Positions 1 to 5,762 of a DNA stretch of 9,856 nt are shown piece by piece. Position 1 is the stretch's first letter; every line of letters starts with the position of its first letter. The position numbers and the translations under genes are program-made. The stretch comes from Methanosarcina sp. UBA5. GTDB taxonomy: Archaea; Halobacteriota; Methanosarcinia; Methanosarcinales; Methanosarcinaceae. Below the pieces are notes generated by a model. That model was not told where the DNA came from. It saw nothing but the letters and a program-made list of their open reading frames with translations, and did no database searches. The stretch spans positions 1 through 9,856 of the forward strand of contig NZ_DAVG01000044.1 in the NCBI RefSeq assembly GCF_002505485.1. The letters run 5' to 3'.

Positions 1-99
1 GAGACATTTTATTAAAATCTCCTCTTTCTATTTTTGTTTAAAACAATTTCCTGAATTTTTGGCTCTTTTCAGAATAGTTTCATTTGAGCGTAGCTTCAA

Positions 100-120
100 A
101 TTTGAGAATAGTTCTCAAAT
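100..120. repeat. Inverted repeat, 9-bp arms, 3-nt spacer
   Basis: ATTTGAGAA (100-108) and TTCTCAAAT (112-120) are perfect reverse complements around TAG. The half-site motif GAATAGTT also occurs directly repeated at 72-79 and 106-113. It lies about 280 bases before the archaellin start. It could be an operator for a dimeric regulator or an RNA hairpin; which one is not known. Confidence 0.6.
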
Positions 121-151
121 CTTTAATCAACTTCTCCATAATTTCTCGTTA

Positions 152-193
152 GTGAATTCTTCATTCACAGTCTTTTCTAATTTTTAAGAAAAG
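152..193. repeat. Two adjacent inverted repeats
   Basis: GTGAAT (152-157) pairs with ATTCAC (163-168) across five bases. CTTTTCT (172-178) pairs with AGAAAAG (187-193) across eight bases. Both are perfect but short, and in such AT-rich DNA each alone could arise by chance. They are listed because they follow directly on the repeat at 100-120. Confidence 0.45.
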
Positions 194-206
194 TTAATAA
201 ATCAGA

Positions 207-220
207 AGATAATATTATCT
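207..220. repeat. Perfect 14-bp palindrome
   Basis: AGATAATATTATCT reads the same on both strands without a spacer. It is a typical shape for a dimeric DNA-binding protein site. It sits about 180 bases upstream of the archaellin start. Function is inferred only from symmetry and place. Confidence 0.5.
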
Positions 221-358
221 ATTTGAAATTTATGGGTATGTGTATGGGGGTAATTAATAGGGAACCATGCGGATCAGCGCCTGAATATCTCGTTTTCCAT
301 CAAAAAATTTCTGTCAAATTCGAGAAAAAAAGATGCTGAGAACATGACCCTTTAATTT

Positions 359-367
359 CTCTATATA
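359..367 (+). promoter_or_regulatory. TATA-like element before the archaellin gene
   Basis: The sequence TCTATATAC resembles the archaeal TATA box (TTTATATA type). With the usual 22-27 base spacing, transcription would begin near 387-391, which would leave almost no leader and would clip the Shine-Dalgarno sequence at 389-393. Either the true start lies further upstream (AT-rich candidates exist between 195 and 240), giving a leader of more than 100 bases, or the leader is very short. The assignment is tentative. Confidence 0.35.
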
Positions 368-388
368 CTTTCATTCAAAAATAAAAGC

Positions 389-393
389 AGGAG
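389..393 (+). promoter_or_regulatory. Ribosome binding site that decides the flaB start
   Basis: AGGAG ends 8 bases before ATG at 402. The upstream in-frame GTG at 393 overlaps this site and so cannot be served by it. This favours ATG 402 and an archaellin precursor of 195 residues rather than 198. Confidence 0.75.
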
Positions 394-401
394 TGAATAG
401 A

Positions 402-989
402 ATGAAAGGAATTTTTAGCATTTTTAGAAAAGACGATAAAGCCTTCACAGGGCTCGAATCAGCAATTGTGCTGACAGCTTTTGTAGTTGTGGCAGCAGTG
501 TTTTCTTATGTGGTTCTCGGAGCAGGGTTTACAACTTCCGATACTGCCAAGAAAACCATCGATGAAGGTGTCAAACAGACTACTTCTTCAGTAGAACTTG
601 CTGGAGATGTAATCGCAAACAGTAGCGATGGCGTAGTAACTGAGATTATTATTCCCCTTCAGCTCACAGCAGGGCAATCTCCTGTGGACATCGGAGCTAG
701 TAGTGCTGCCGGAATGCTGGTGGTAACTTATGCAGACAATGCTACATACATCCCAAGCACAACATGGAAGGAAGAATTTATAGGGAATCACGATGATGAC
801 ACGGTTTTAGAACAACATGAGAAAGTTCAAATAACTGTAACAGTTCCTGATAAATCAATGCTTGATGGTACCGCAGACCAGGTGGTAAACAAAGAATTCA
901 AACTTGAGATTAAACCGAAAGTAGGCGCAATCGTTCCAATAACAAGAGTAACTCCACCACAGCTCGATGGAGTTATGGTTTTGAAGTAA
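402..989 (+). CDS. flaB: Archaellin (archaeal flagellin) FlaB/ArlB precursor
   Basis: This is the structural subunit of the archaellum filament, made as a preprotein and processed by the FlaK/ArlK-type peptidase before assembly outside the cell. From ATG 402 it has 195 residues. Residues 1-14 form a charged class III signal peptide ending KDDKA. The expected cut is A14|F15, leaving FTGLE with glycine at mature position 3, as in archaellins. Residues 18-43 are the hydrophobic assembly helix (IVLTAFVVVAAVFSYVV) that packs in the filament core, and the rest is the beta-rich outer domain. Two N-glycosylation sequons are visible, N73-S-S and N113-A-T. It is the only archaellin gene in the window, heads the cluster, and is followed by a hairpin plus T-tract, which fits separate high-level expression. 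Family assignment is firm; the processing site and glycosylation are inferred from known archaellins. Confidence 0.95.
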   Translation: MKGIFSIFRKDDKAFTGLESAIVLTAFVVVAAVFSYVVLGAGFTTSDTAKKTIDEGVKQTTSSVELAGDVIANSSDGVVTEIIIPLQLTAGQSPVDIGASSAAGMLVVTYADNATYIPSTTWKEEFIGNHDDDTVLEQHEKVQITVTVPDKSMLDGTADQVVNKEFKLEIKPKVGAIVPITRVTPPQLDGVMVLK

Positions 990-1003
990 CCCTAAAAGAA
1001 TTC

Positions 1004-1027
1004 AGGGGGAATTTCCCCCTTTCTTTT
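1004..1027 (+). terminator. Hairpin plus T-tract after flaB: terminator or attenuator
   Basis: AGGGGG (1004-1009) pairs with CCCCCT (1015-1020) around AATTT, followed by TTCTTTT. It is one of the few strongly GC-paired stems in an AT-rich region. It begins 15 bases after the flaB stop and lies before the Shine-Dalgarno sequence of the next gene. It could end most flaB transcripts or stabilise their 3' end, giving far more archaellin than motor protein. Archaeal termination depends mainly on the T-tract, so the stem's role is inferred. Confidence 0.65.
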
Positions 1028-1058
1028 GCATGGAAATGAAGAAATTTCTTTTTTATTC

Positions 1059-1064
1059 AGGTGA
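1059..1064 (+). promoter_or_regulatory. Ribosome binding site that decides the flaD/E start
   Basis: AGGTGA lies 5 bases before ATG 1070. The in-frame GTG at 1061 is part of this site, so the ATG is the likelier start (206 rather than 209 residues). Confidence 0.75.
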
Positions 1065-1069
1065 TTAGT

Positions 1070-1690
1070 ATGGAGCTGGATAAAAGGGTAGAGGAAATTG
1101 AAACTGAACTTAAAGTTGTAAAAGGAGAGATCAAGGATCTACTCATGGATATAAGGGACACTGTAAACAAGAATGAAAATCCCTTCTGCAATGGGCAGAG
1201 ACATGGAACTTCAAAGCTTGAGACAAAAGAGAAGGGGATAGGAAAGGAGAATCAACTACCTGTTAATGAAGAAAAGCTCGAAAATGAAAAAAATAAAGAA
1301 GTTGCCCATGAGCCGGTTGGAACTATTTCTCCAGACAAGGTTCCTGAAGAAAATATGCAACGGCAGAAAACTCAAATGCAGGCTATTGAGACTGAAAACC
1401 AAGCCCGGAAAATTGATACTTTCACACTTGTTGAACTCATGCGCTGGGTGGATTTCGCTGTAAGGACAATCGGTCACAGTAACCTGAAAGTTTTGCTTGA
1501 CCTCTATGCAGTTACTGGGCAGCTACCAGAAGAAGTTAAGAGTATTATAGAAAATATTGCAAACCTTCCCATTGAAGAACCTGCAGGAGAAGAGAAAGTT
1601 AACATGAAAGATAATATTACTGTACTTTCTCAATTGAACGCGATCCTTAACCCGGGAGGATTCAGAAATAAAGTTCAGCCGTTTTATTAA
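1070..1690 (+). CDS. flaD: Archaellum accessory protein of the FlaC/D/E (ArlCDE) type
   Basis: This is a soluble cytoplasmic component that, in archaea where it has been studied, lies around the motor and receives the chemotaxis signal through CheF. The 206-residue protein has three visible parts. Residues 1-35 form an acidic/basic heptad-like coiled coil (LDKRVEEIETELKVVKGEI). Residues 36-115 are a charged, low-complexity linker rich in Glu, Lys and Asn. Residues 116-195 carry the conserved FlaD/E domain, recognisable by TFTLVELMRWVDFAVRTIG, then LLDLYAVTGQLPEEV. Coiled coil plus D/E domain in one chain suggests one fused protein replacing the separate FlaC, FlaD and FlaE of Methanococcus. 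It lies 80 bases after flaB and is followed by a long non-coding gap. Assignment rests on the C-terminal domain and context; which of C, D or E it should be named is arbitrary. Confidence 0.82.
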   Translation: MELDKRVEEIETELKVVKGEIKDLLMDIRDTVNKNENPFCNGQRHGTSKLETKEKGIGKENQLPVNEEKLENEKNKEVAHEPVGTISPDKVPEENMQRQKTQMQAIETENQARKIDTFTLVELMRWVDFAVRTIGHSNLKVLLDLYAVTGQLPEEVKSIIENIANLPIEEPAGEEKVNMKDNITVLSQLNAILNPGGFRNKVQPFY

Positions 1691-1859
1691 GCTTTAGGAT
1701 GGAGAAAGAAAAAAGGTAAGACTTAATTTCTCTTCAACTGGGTGTGCTAGTCAAAGGTCAACTGGAAAACGAAATTAATTGTTCCATAATATTCACTAAT
1801 CGCAATTAGTCTCAATTTAACTTAAGTAAATCTTGTGTGACGTAATAATCATTGTATAA

Positions 1860-1895
1860 CATAATCAGCGTTACTGACATAATCAATATTTCTGA
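1860..1895 (+). repeat. Two adjacent 18-bp tandem repeats with degenerate flanking copies
   Basis: CATAATCAGCGTTACTGA (1860-1877) is followed at once by CATAATCAATATTTCTGA (1878-1895), with 14 of 18 positions identical. Looser copies of the TAATCA...CTGA pattern flank them: TAATAATCATTGTATAAC before (1843-1860), and TGTAATCACTATTATC followed by AACTGA after (1910-1933). Placed just upstream of a TATA-like box, they could be binding sites for a regulator of flaG and downstream genes; this is inference. Confidence 0.55.
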
Positions 1896-1931
1896 TATGA
1901 ACAGGCTGATGTAATCACTATTATCCAAACT

Positions 1932-1942
1932 GATATAAGTTT
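1932..1942 (+). promoter_or_regulatory. Possible internal promoter (TATA-like) for flaG onward
   Basis: GATATAAGTTT resembles an archaeal TATA box. Initiation about 25 bases downstream, near 1960-1965, would give a leader of about 25 bases before ATG 1989. Support is the spacing and the long gap only; the match to consensus is moderate. Confidence 0.4.
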
Positions 1943-1988
1943 ATTCACACTTAGAAAGGGAACCGGAAAATAAGGCGGGGGCCGAAAA

Positions 1989-2483
1989 ATGAGTGGGGAA
2001 GCGATAAGTTCTGCGATTCTAACAATAGCATCAATTGTCTGTGTATTTTCATTTGTTTCAGTTGTATACCCGTCTATAATTTCTGCAGGAGACCCTATAA
2101 TCAGCCGTACCAACTCAATGGGAGACCAGATCCTTACAGATGTGGAAATTTTGCATGAAGCAACTGCCGCTGAAGGAACTGAGGTCGATGTATGGATTAA
2201 AAACGTGGGTCCGAAAGGAATATCTTCTGGCTTGATTTCGGAATCGGATCTTTTTTTTGGAAAGTCAGGAAACTTTGAAAGGATATCATATGATGAGAAC
2301 GGAAGTCTGGCTCCTTGCTGGAATTATTCTATAGAACAGAGTAAAGACAATAATTGGGACAAAGGAGAAACACTGCTTATAAAAATAAAACCGACTGATG
2401 TACCTGTCAGCGGAGAGAAATATTTCATTAAATTCGGTACATACAATGGGGTTTCGAAAGAAACCTATTTCACGGTGTCATGA
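1989..2483 (+). CDS. flaG: Archaellum protein FlaG (ArlG)
   Basis: FlaG is a membrane-anchored subunit that, with FlaF, forms the stator reaching to the S-layer. The 164-residue protein has one N-terminal membrane segment (about residues 6-29, ISSAILTIASIVCVFSFVSV) with no class III cleavage site, then an extracellular beta-rich domain. The pattern ILTDVEILHEA followed by VDVWIKNVGPKGI at about residues 48-78 matches the FlaG signature of a TDI-type strand and a (V/I)KNxG strand. The end, FIKFGTYNGVSKETYF, is a typical closing strand pair of the F/G beta-sandwich. Start ATG 1989 follows a purine- and G-rich stretch (GGCGGGGG, 1975-1982). The stop overlaps the start of the next gene. FlaF and FlaG share a fold and are easily swapped; the G-then-F order and the KNVG motif favour FlaG here. 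Confidence 0.78.
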   Translation: MSGEAISSAILTIASIVCVFSFVSVVYPSIISAGDPIISRTNSMGDQILTDVEILHEATAAEGTEVDVWIKNVGPKGISSGLISESDLFFGKSGNFERISYDENGSLAPCWNYSIEQSKDNNWDKGETLLIKIKPTDVPVSGEKYFIKFGTYNGVSKETYFTVS

Positions 2484-2992
2484 TGGGATTTGGAACAGTT
2501 ATTGCAGCAATGGTTTCGGTTGCAGTCATCCTCCTGGCATCTTATGTCTGCTCAAACGGGGGTTTTTACATGGCAGATGAAATTACAGACTCAGTAATGG
2601 AAATGCAGGAAAATGAGAATGAGATTCTGAAAACAGGGATAGAGATTACAGGTATCTACACGGATGAAGCCGATATTTTCGTATCTCTGCATAATATGGG
2701 CTCAACAAAGATAGGAGATTTCAATCATATGGATGTAATCGTTAATTATTCCAATACATCCGGCAATGCAAAGACCACATGGATTCCCTATCAGGAAGAT
2801 GCAGGTAAGTTAGAAAACAGGTGGATTATTAGAGGTATCAGTCCGGATCTGGTAAATCCCGGGATTCTTGATCCGGATGAGAAGATGGAATTGCAGATTT
2901 TACTTAAAGACTCCCTGGAAAACAAGGGCGTAAACTGGATTATGGTAGCTACTCCAAACGGAGCAAAAACTTCAGGGTATTTCTATACGTGA
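2483..2992 (+). CDS. flaF: Archaellum protein FlaF (ArlF)
   Basis: FlaF is the S-layer-binding partner of FlaG, a membrane-anchored protein with a beta-sandwich domain outside the membrane. From ATG 2483 it has 169 residues beginning MGFG, as in haloarchaeal FlaF. A membrane segment spans about residues 4-22 (GTVIAAMVSVAVILLASYV). It is followed by a short helical stretch rich in Glu and Met and a beta domain with IFVSLHNMGSTKIGDF and a closing WIMVATPNGAKTSGYF. A second ATG at 2480 overlaps the flaG stop as ATGATG. GGTG at 2474-2477 is 5 bases from ATG 2483 but only 2 from 2480, so 2483 is preferred. The overlap implies translational coupling with flaG. Naming as F rather than G is inferred from MGFG and the gene order. 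Confidence 0.75.
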   Translation: MGFGTVIAAMVSVAVILLASYVCSNGGFYMADEITDSVMEMQENENEILKTGIEITGIYTDEADIFVSLHNMGSTKIGDFNHMDVIVNYSNTSGNAKTTWIPYQEDAGKLENRWIIRGISPDLVNPGILDPDEKMELQILLKDSLENKGVNWIMVATPNGAKTSGYFYT

Positions 2993-3104
2993 ATTAGAGC
3001 ACCGATTCAGATAGTCAGTTATTATGCAGGTTGAATCAATGAGCTGAATTCGGTGAAGTGGAGAAGTAAAGGAGAAATAATCTCTATAAAAAAGAGGGGA
3101 GAAA

Positions 3105-3893
3105 ATGGGAAAAAATGTGGGAGAAGAATTATTGCTTGAAAAAGAAGCACTTTACGAAGATACATCAAGTAATCCGGAAACTGATAAGAAAAAACCTTTA
3201 GAATTCATATCCACCGGAAATCTGGAGGTAGATAGGAAACTGGAGGGGGGTATTCCTGTAGGTTCTCTATGCCTGCTCGAAGGGGCAAACGATAGTGGAA
3301 AATCAATTTTTATTCAACAGATTATGTGGGGGGCTCTTAACCAGGATAAAAGAGTTCTGGCTGTAACAACTGAAAAAACCTCCAGAAACCTGCTGAATAA
3401 TATGGAGAACTTGAAACAGGGCATTTCCGACTACTTCATAATAGGAAGGTCGAGAATATTTGAAATAAACGCAAATTATATTGAAGAAAAACCAGAGCTT
3501 GCTGAAAGTTTACTGCAAAAGCTGCTCGACTGTGTGAAAGAATGTGAAGAAGAGCTTATCCTGATTGATTCCTTAACTATTTTAGCAGTAAGTGCCTCTG
3601 AAAACACTTTATTGAATTTTTTTACTGAATGTGTAAAATCTTGTGATAATGGAAAGACCATTTGTATAAGTGTTCATAGTTATGCTTTTTCCCAGGAAGT
3701 GCTTTACAGGCTAAGATCAGTCTGCGATTCCTGTCTTGAACTAAGAATTGAACAGGTCGGAGACCAGTGGATAAAGACCATGGAAATTCAGAAGTTGAGA
3801 GGCGCCACAAAAACGATTGGAAATATGTTAAGTTTTAATGTGGACAGCGAGTCGGGGCTGAAAATTATTCCTGTTTCAAAAGTCAAAGCCTAA
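3105..3893 (+). CDS. flaH: Archaellum ATP-binding protein FlaH (ArlH), KaiC/RecA-like
   Basis: FlaH is a cytoplasmic RecA-fold protein that forms a ring near FlaI and is thought to regulate motor assembly or switching through ATP binding. The 262-residue protein starts with about 30 charged residues, then the KaiC-like core. ISTGNLEVDRKLEGGIP (35-51) leads into Walker A GANDSGKS at 60-67 (Lys66, Ser67). TTEKTSRNLL follows at 88-97 with Glu90 in the place typical of FlaH, and Walker B LILID at 151-155 is followed by SLT. The C-terminal part holds the usual RecA strands and ends near the domain edge, so only one RecA domain is present, unlike two-domain KaiC. ATG 3105 follows GAGGGGAG at 3094-3101. 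It is 112 bases from flaF and 54 from flaI. Order and motifs make the assignment firm. Confidence 0.93.
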   Translation: MGKNVGEELLLEKEALYEDTSSNPETDKKKPLEFISTGNLEVDRKLEGGIPVGSLCLLEGANDSGKSIFIQQIMWGALNQDKRVLAVTTEKTSRNLLNNMENLKQGISDYFIIGRSRIFEINANYIEEKPELAESLLQKLLDCVKECEEELILIDSLTILAVSASENTLLNFFTECVKSCDNGKTICISVHSYAFSQEVLYRLRSVCDSCLELRIEQVGDQWIKTMEIQKLRGATKTIGNMLSFNVDSESGLKIIPVSKVKA

Positions 3894-3947
3894 AAGAAAA
3901 ATAAATCAAATAGGACTGCTGTTAAAAAATATGAATGAGGACTTCAG

Positions 3948-5762
3948 ATGGAAGGTCTACCGTTTAATCCGCTACCTGCGCCGATAAATGGAAGGCGTTC
4001 CAGAGAAGAAGTGCGCTCTAGGCTTTCATCAGAGTTTCAGGATTTTGTGGGGAAAGAAGAGAACCGTCATATTCTCGATTATATCTGCAGGCTTCCCTTA
4101 GAAGAAATAGCAATTCCTGAATTTCATCTAAAGATTTCAAGAGCTATGAAAGACGTCAAGCATCCTAACCTCATTTATCCTGTTGGAAAAGGAATTGCCG
4201 TTCATATTTATCCTGATAAAGAAGATATAAGAAACTACTACATTCCAATAGAACCATGTCTTTTCCAGAATATGGAAAGTACCCTTGAGGCTGTAGAGAA
4301 ACTGCTTATCGATGTTATACATAATCAGGATATCAACACAAAAGACCCTGAAGAAAAGAAAAAACTCCTTGAAAAGGCACTTGAGAAAGTTTGTATTATA
4401 AATGAAAATGCAAAAGAAAACACTGAAAAAAAAAGTAAAGATATTGATAGGGAAAAAACTGTCCAGAGAGAGAGAAACAGTAAAATGCGGTCTGGGCTTT
4501 TAGGAAATTTAAAGGAAGCTAGAAAAGCTTTCAAAATGAAAAAAAACGAAAGTATTCGCATAACTCCTGAAGAATTCAAAGCTATAAAATATCTTATGAT
4601 AAGGGATAAGATTGGAATGGGATTGCTTGAGCCTTTACTGATGGATCCAAACATAGAAGATATAAGTTGCAGTGGACTTGGGAGGGTTTTTGTCGAGCAT
4701 AAGGTGTTTTCTTCCCTTAAAACATCAATTTCGTTTCAGGAGTTAGAAGAACTCAACGCCTTTGTAATACAGATGTCTGAAAAGGTAGGAAAACCGATAA
4801 CCTACAGGGATCCTATAGTCGATACAGCTCTTCCTGATGGGTCAAGGATAAACATAGTTTTTGGAGAAGACGTGTCCAAGCAGGGGAGCAATTTTACCAT
4901 CAGGAAATTTATGGGCACTCCGATTTCAATTCTCGAACTTATTGATTTTGGAACAATTGACTACACAATGGCTGCATATATGTGGATGATGTTGCGAGCA
5001 GGTATGAACTGCTTTGTTTCAGGGGAAACAGCTTCGGGAAAAACAACTATGATGAACGCCATAACTACGTTTCTCCCACCGGAGTCCAAAATAGTTTCTA
5101 TTGAGGATACTCCAGAACTGCAGGTTCCACATAAAAACTGGACAAGAGAAGTTACCAGAACTACAAGGGATGATAGTGGTTCTGATGTTTCAATGTTTGA
5201 CCTGTTGAAGGCAGCACTTCGACAACGCCCAAATGAGATTATGATTGGAGAAATCCGTGGGGTGGAAGGCAATATTGCTTTTCAGGCTATGCAGACAGGA
5301 CACCCTGTTATGTCTACCTTCCATGCAGCATCAGTCGAAAAGCTTATTCAAAGGCTTACAGGAGACCCAATAAATGTACCAAAGAATTATGTGGATAACC
5401 TGAATGTGGTAATAATCCAGAGTGCAGTGAATGTACCAGGAAAAGGTATGGGGAGAAGAGTCCTTAGCATAAATGAGATAATAGGCTATGATTCAATAAA
5501 TCAGGCATTCAATTTTATGGATATATTCAAGTGGGATCCTGCTACAGATACATTCAAGTTTACAGGAAAGAATAATTCATATTTGCTGGAACAAAAGATT
5601 GCTCCACGCCTCGGAATTCCGGAAAACCAGGTACGGAAAATATATCTAGAACTTGACAAAAAGGCAAAAATTCTCAGGAAAATCCATCAGGCAAAAATTA
5701 CTAACTTTTATGAGCTTTTCAATACACTAATCCAGATTGAAGAGGCTGGGATAACATCATGA
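3948..5762 (+). CDS. flaI: Archaellum motor ATPase FlaI (ArlI), type II/IV secretion superfamily
   Basis: FlaI is the hexameric ATPase that drives both archaellin export/assembly and rotation, working under the FlaJ platform. The 604-residue protein has an N-terminal domain at about 1-125 (starting PFNPLPAPINGRRSREE), a Lys/Glu-rich stretch at about 130-200, and the conserved N2 region with LLEPLLMDPNIEDISCSG. The catalytic RecA-like domain follows: Walker A GETASGKT at 359-366 (Lys365), Asp-box SIEDTPELQ, Walker B EIMIGEIRG at 430-438 with Glu435, and the His-box STFHAAS with His459. All catalytic motifs are intact. The charged stretch appears to make it longer than I would expect for the family. 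GAGG at 3937-3940 is 7 bases before ATG 3948. The stop overlaps the flaJ start by 4 bases (ATGA), so the two products are probably made in a coupled way. Archaeal pilus ATPases are related, but the context fixes FlaI. Confidence 0.94.
   Translation: MEGLPFNPLPAPINGRRSREEVRSRLSSEFQDFVGKEENRHILDYICRLPLEEIAIPEFHLKISRAMKDVKHPNLIYPVGKGIAVHIYPDKEDIRNYYIPIEPCLFQNMESTLEAVEKLLIDVIHNQDINTKDPEEKKKLLEKALEKVCIINENAKENTEKKSKDIDREKTVQRERNSKMRSGLLGNLKEARKAFKMKKNESIRITPEEFKAIKYLMIRDKIGMGLLEPLLMDPNIEDISCSGLGRVFVEHKVFSSLKTSISFQELEELNAFVIQMSEKVGKPITYRDPIVDTALPDGSRINIVFGEDVSKQGSNFTIRKFMGTPISILELIDFGTIDYTMAAYMWMMLRAGMNCFVSGETASGKTTMMNAITTFLPPESKIVSIEDTPELQVPHKNWTREVTRTTRDDSGSDVSMFDLLKAALRQRPNEIMIGEIRGVEGNIAFQAMQTGHPVMSTFHAASVEKLIQRLTGDPINVPKNYVDNLNVVIIQSAVNVPGKGMGRRVLSINEIIGYDSINQAFNFMDIFKWDPATDTFKFTGKNNSYLLEQKIAPRLGIPENQVRKIYLELDKKAKILRKIHQAKITNFYELFNTLIQIEEAGITS

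Larger units (their letters stand above)
1..392. other. Gene-free AT-rich upstream region of the archaellum cluster
   Basis: No convincing coding frame is seen on either strand over about 390 bases. The stretch is very AT-rich and holds four short inverted repeats between 100 and 220 (listed separately) and a TATA-like element near 360. Its position directly before the archaellin gene suggests it is the main control region of the cluster. A minus-strand ATG at 7-5 with AGGAG at 23-19 could be the first codon of a divergent gene leaving the window on the left, but only two codons are visible. Confidence 0.6.
1691..1988. other. 298-base non-coding gap inside the archaellum cluster
   Basis: No supportable coding frame is present. 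The gap holds an inverted repeat ACTAAT-CGCA-ATTAGT at 1795-1810, degenerate tandem repeats at 1842-1935 and a TATA-like box near 1932 (listed separately). It is much longer than any other gap in the cluster, so it probably separates a flaB-flaD/E transcript from a flaG-onward transcript. Confidence 0.55.

Noticed and set aside
1..23. Possible start of a divergent minus-strand gene (ATG at 7-5, AGGAG at 23-19)
   Set aside because: Only two codons are inside the window and the spacing of 11 bases is long, so a gene cannot be supported.
1860..1935. CRISPR-like array
   Set aside because: The units are adjacent, short and degenerate with no spacers, and no cas genes are present.
3083..3090. TATA-like CTATAAAA before flaH
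   Set aside because: It is only about 15 bases from the start codon, so initiation would fall inside the gene.
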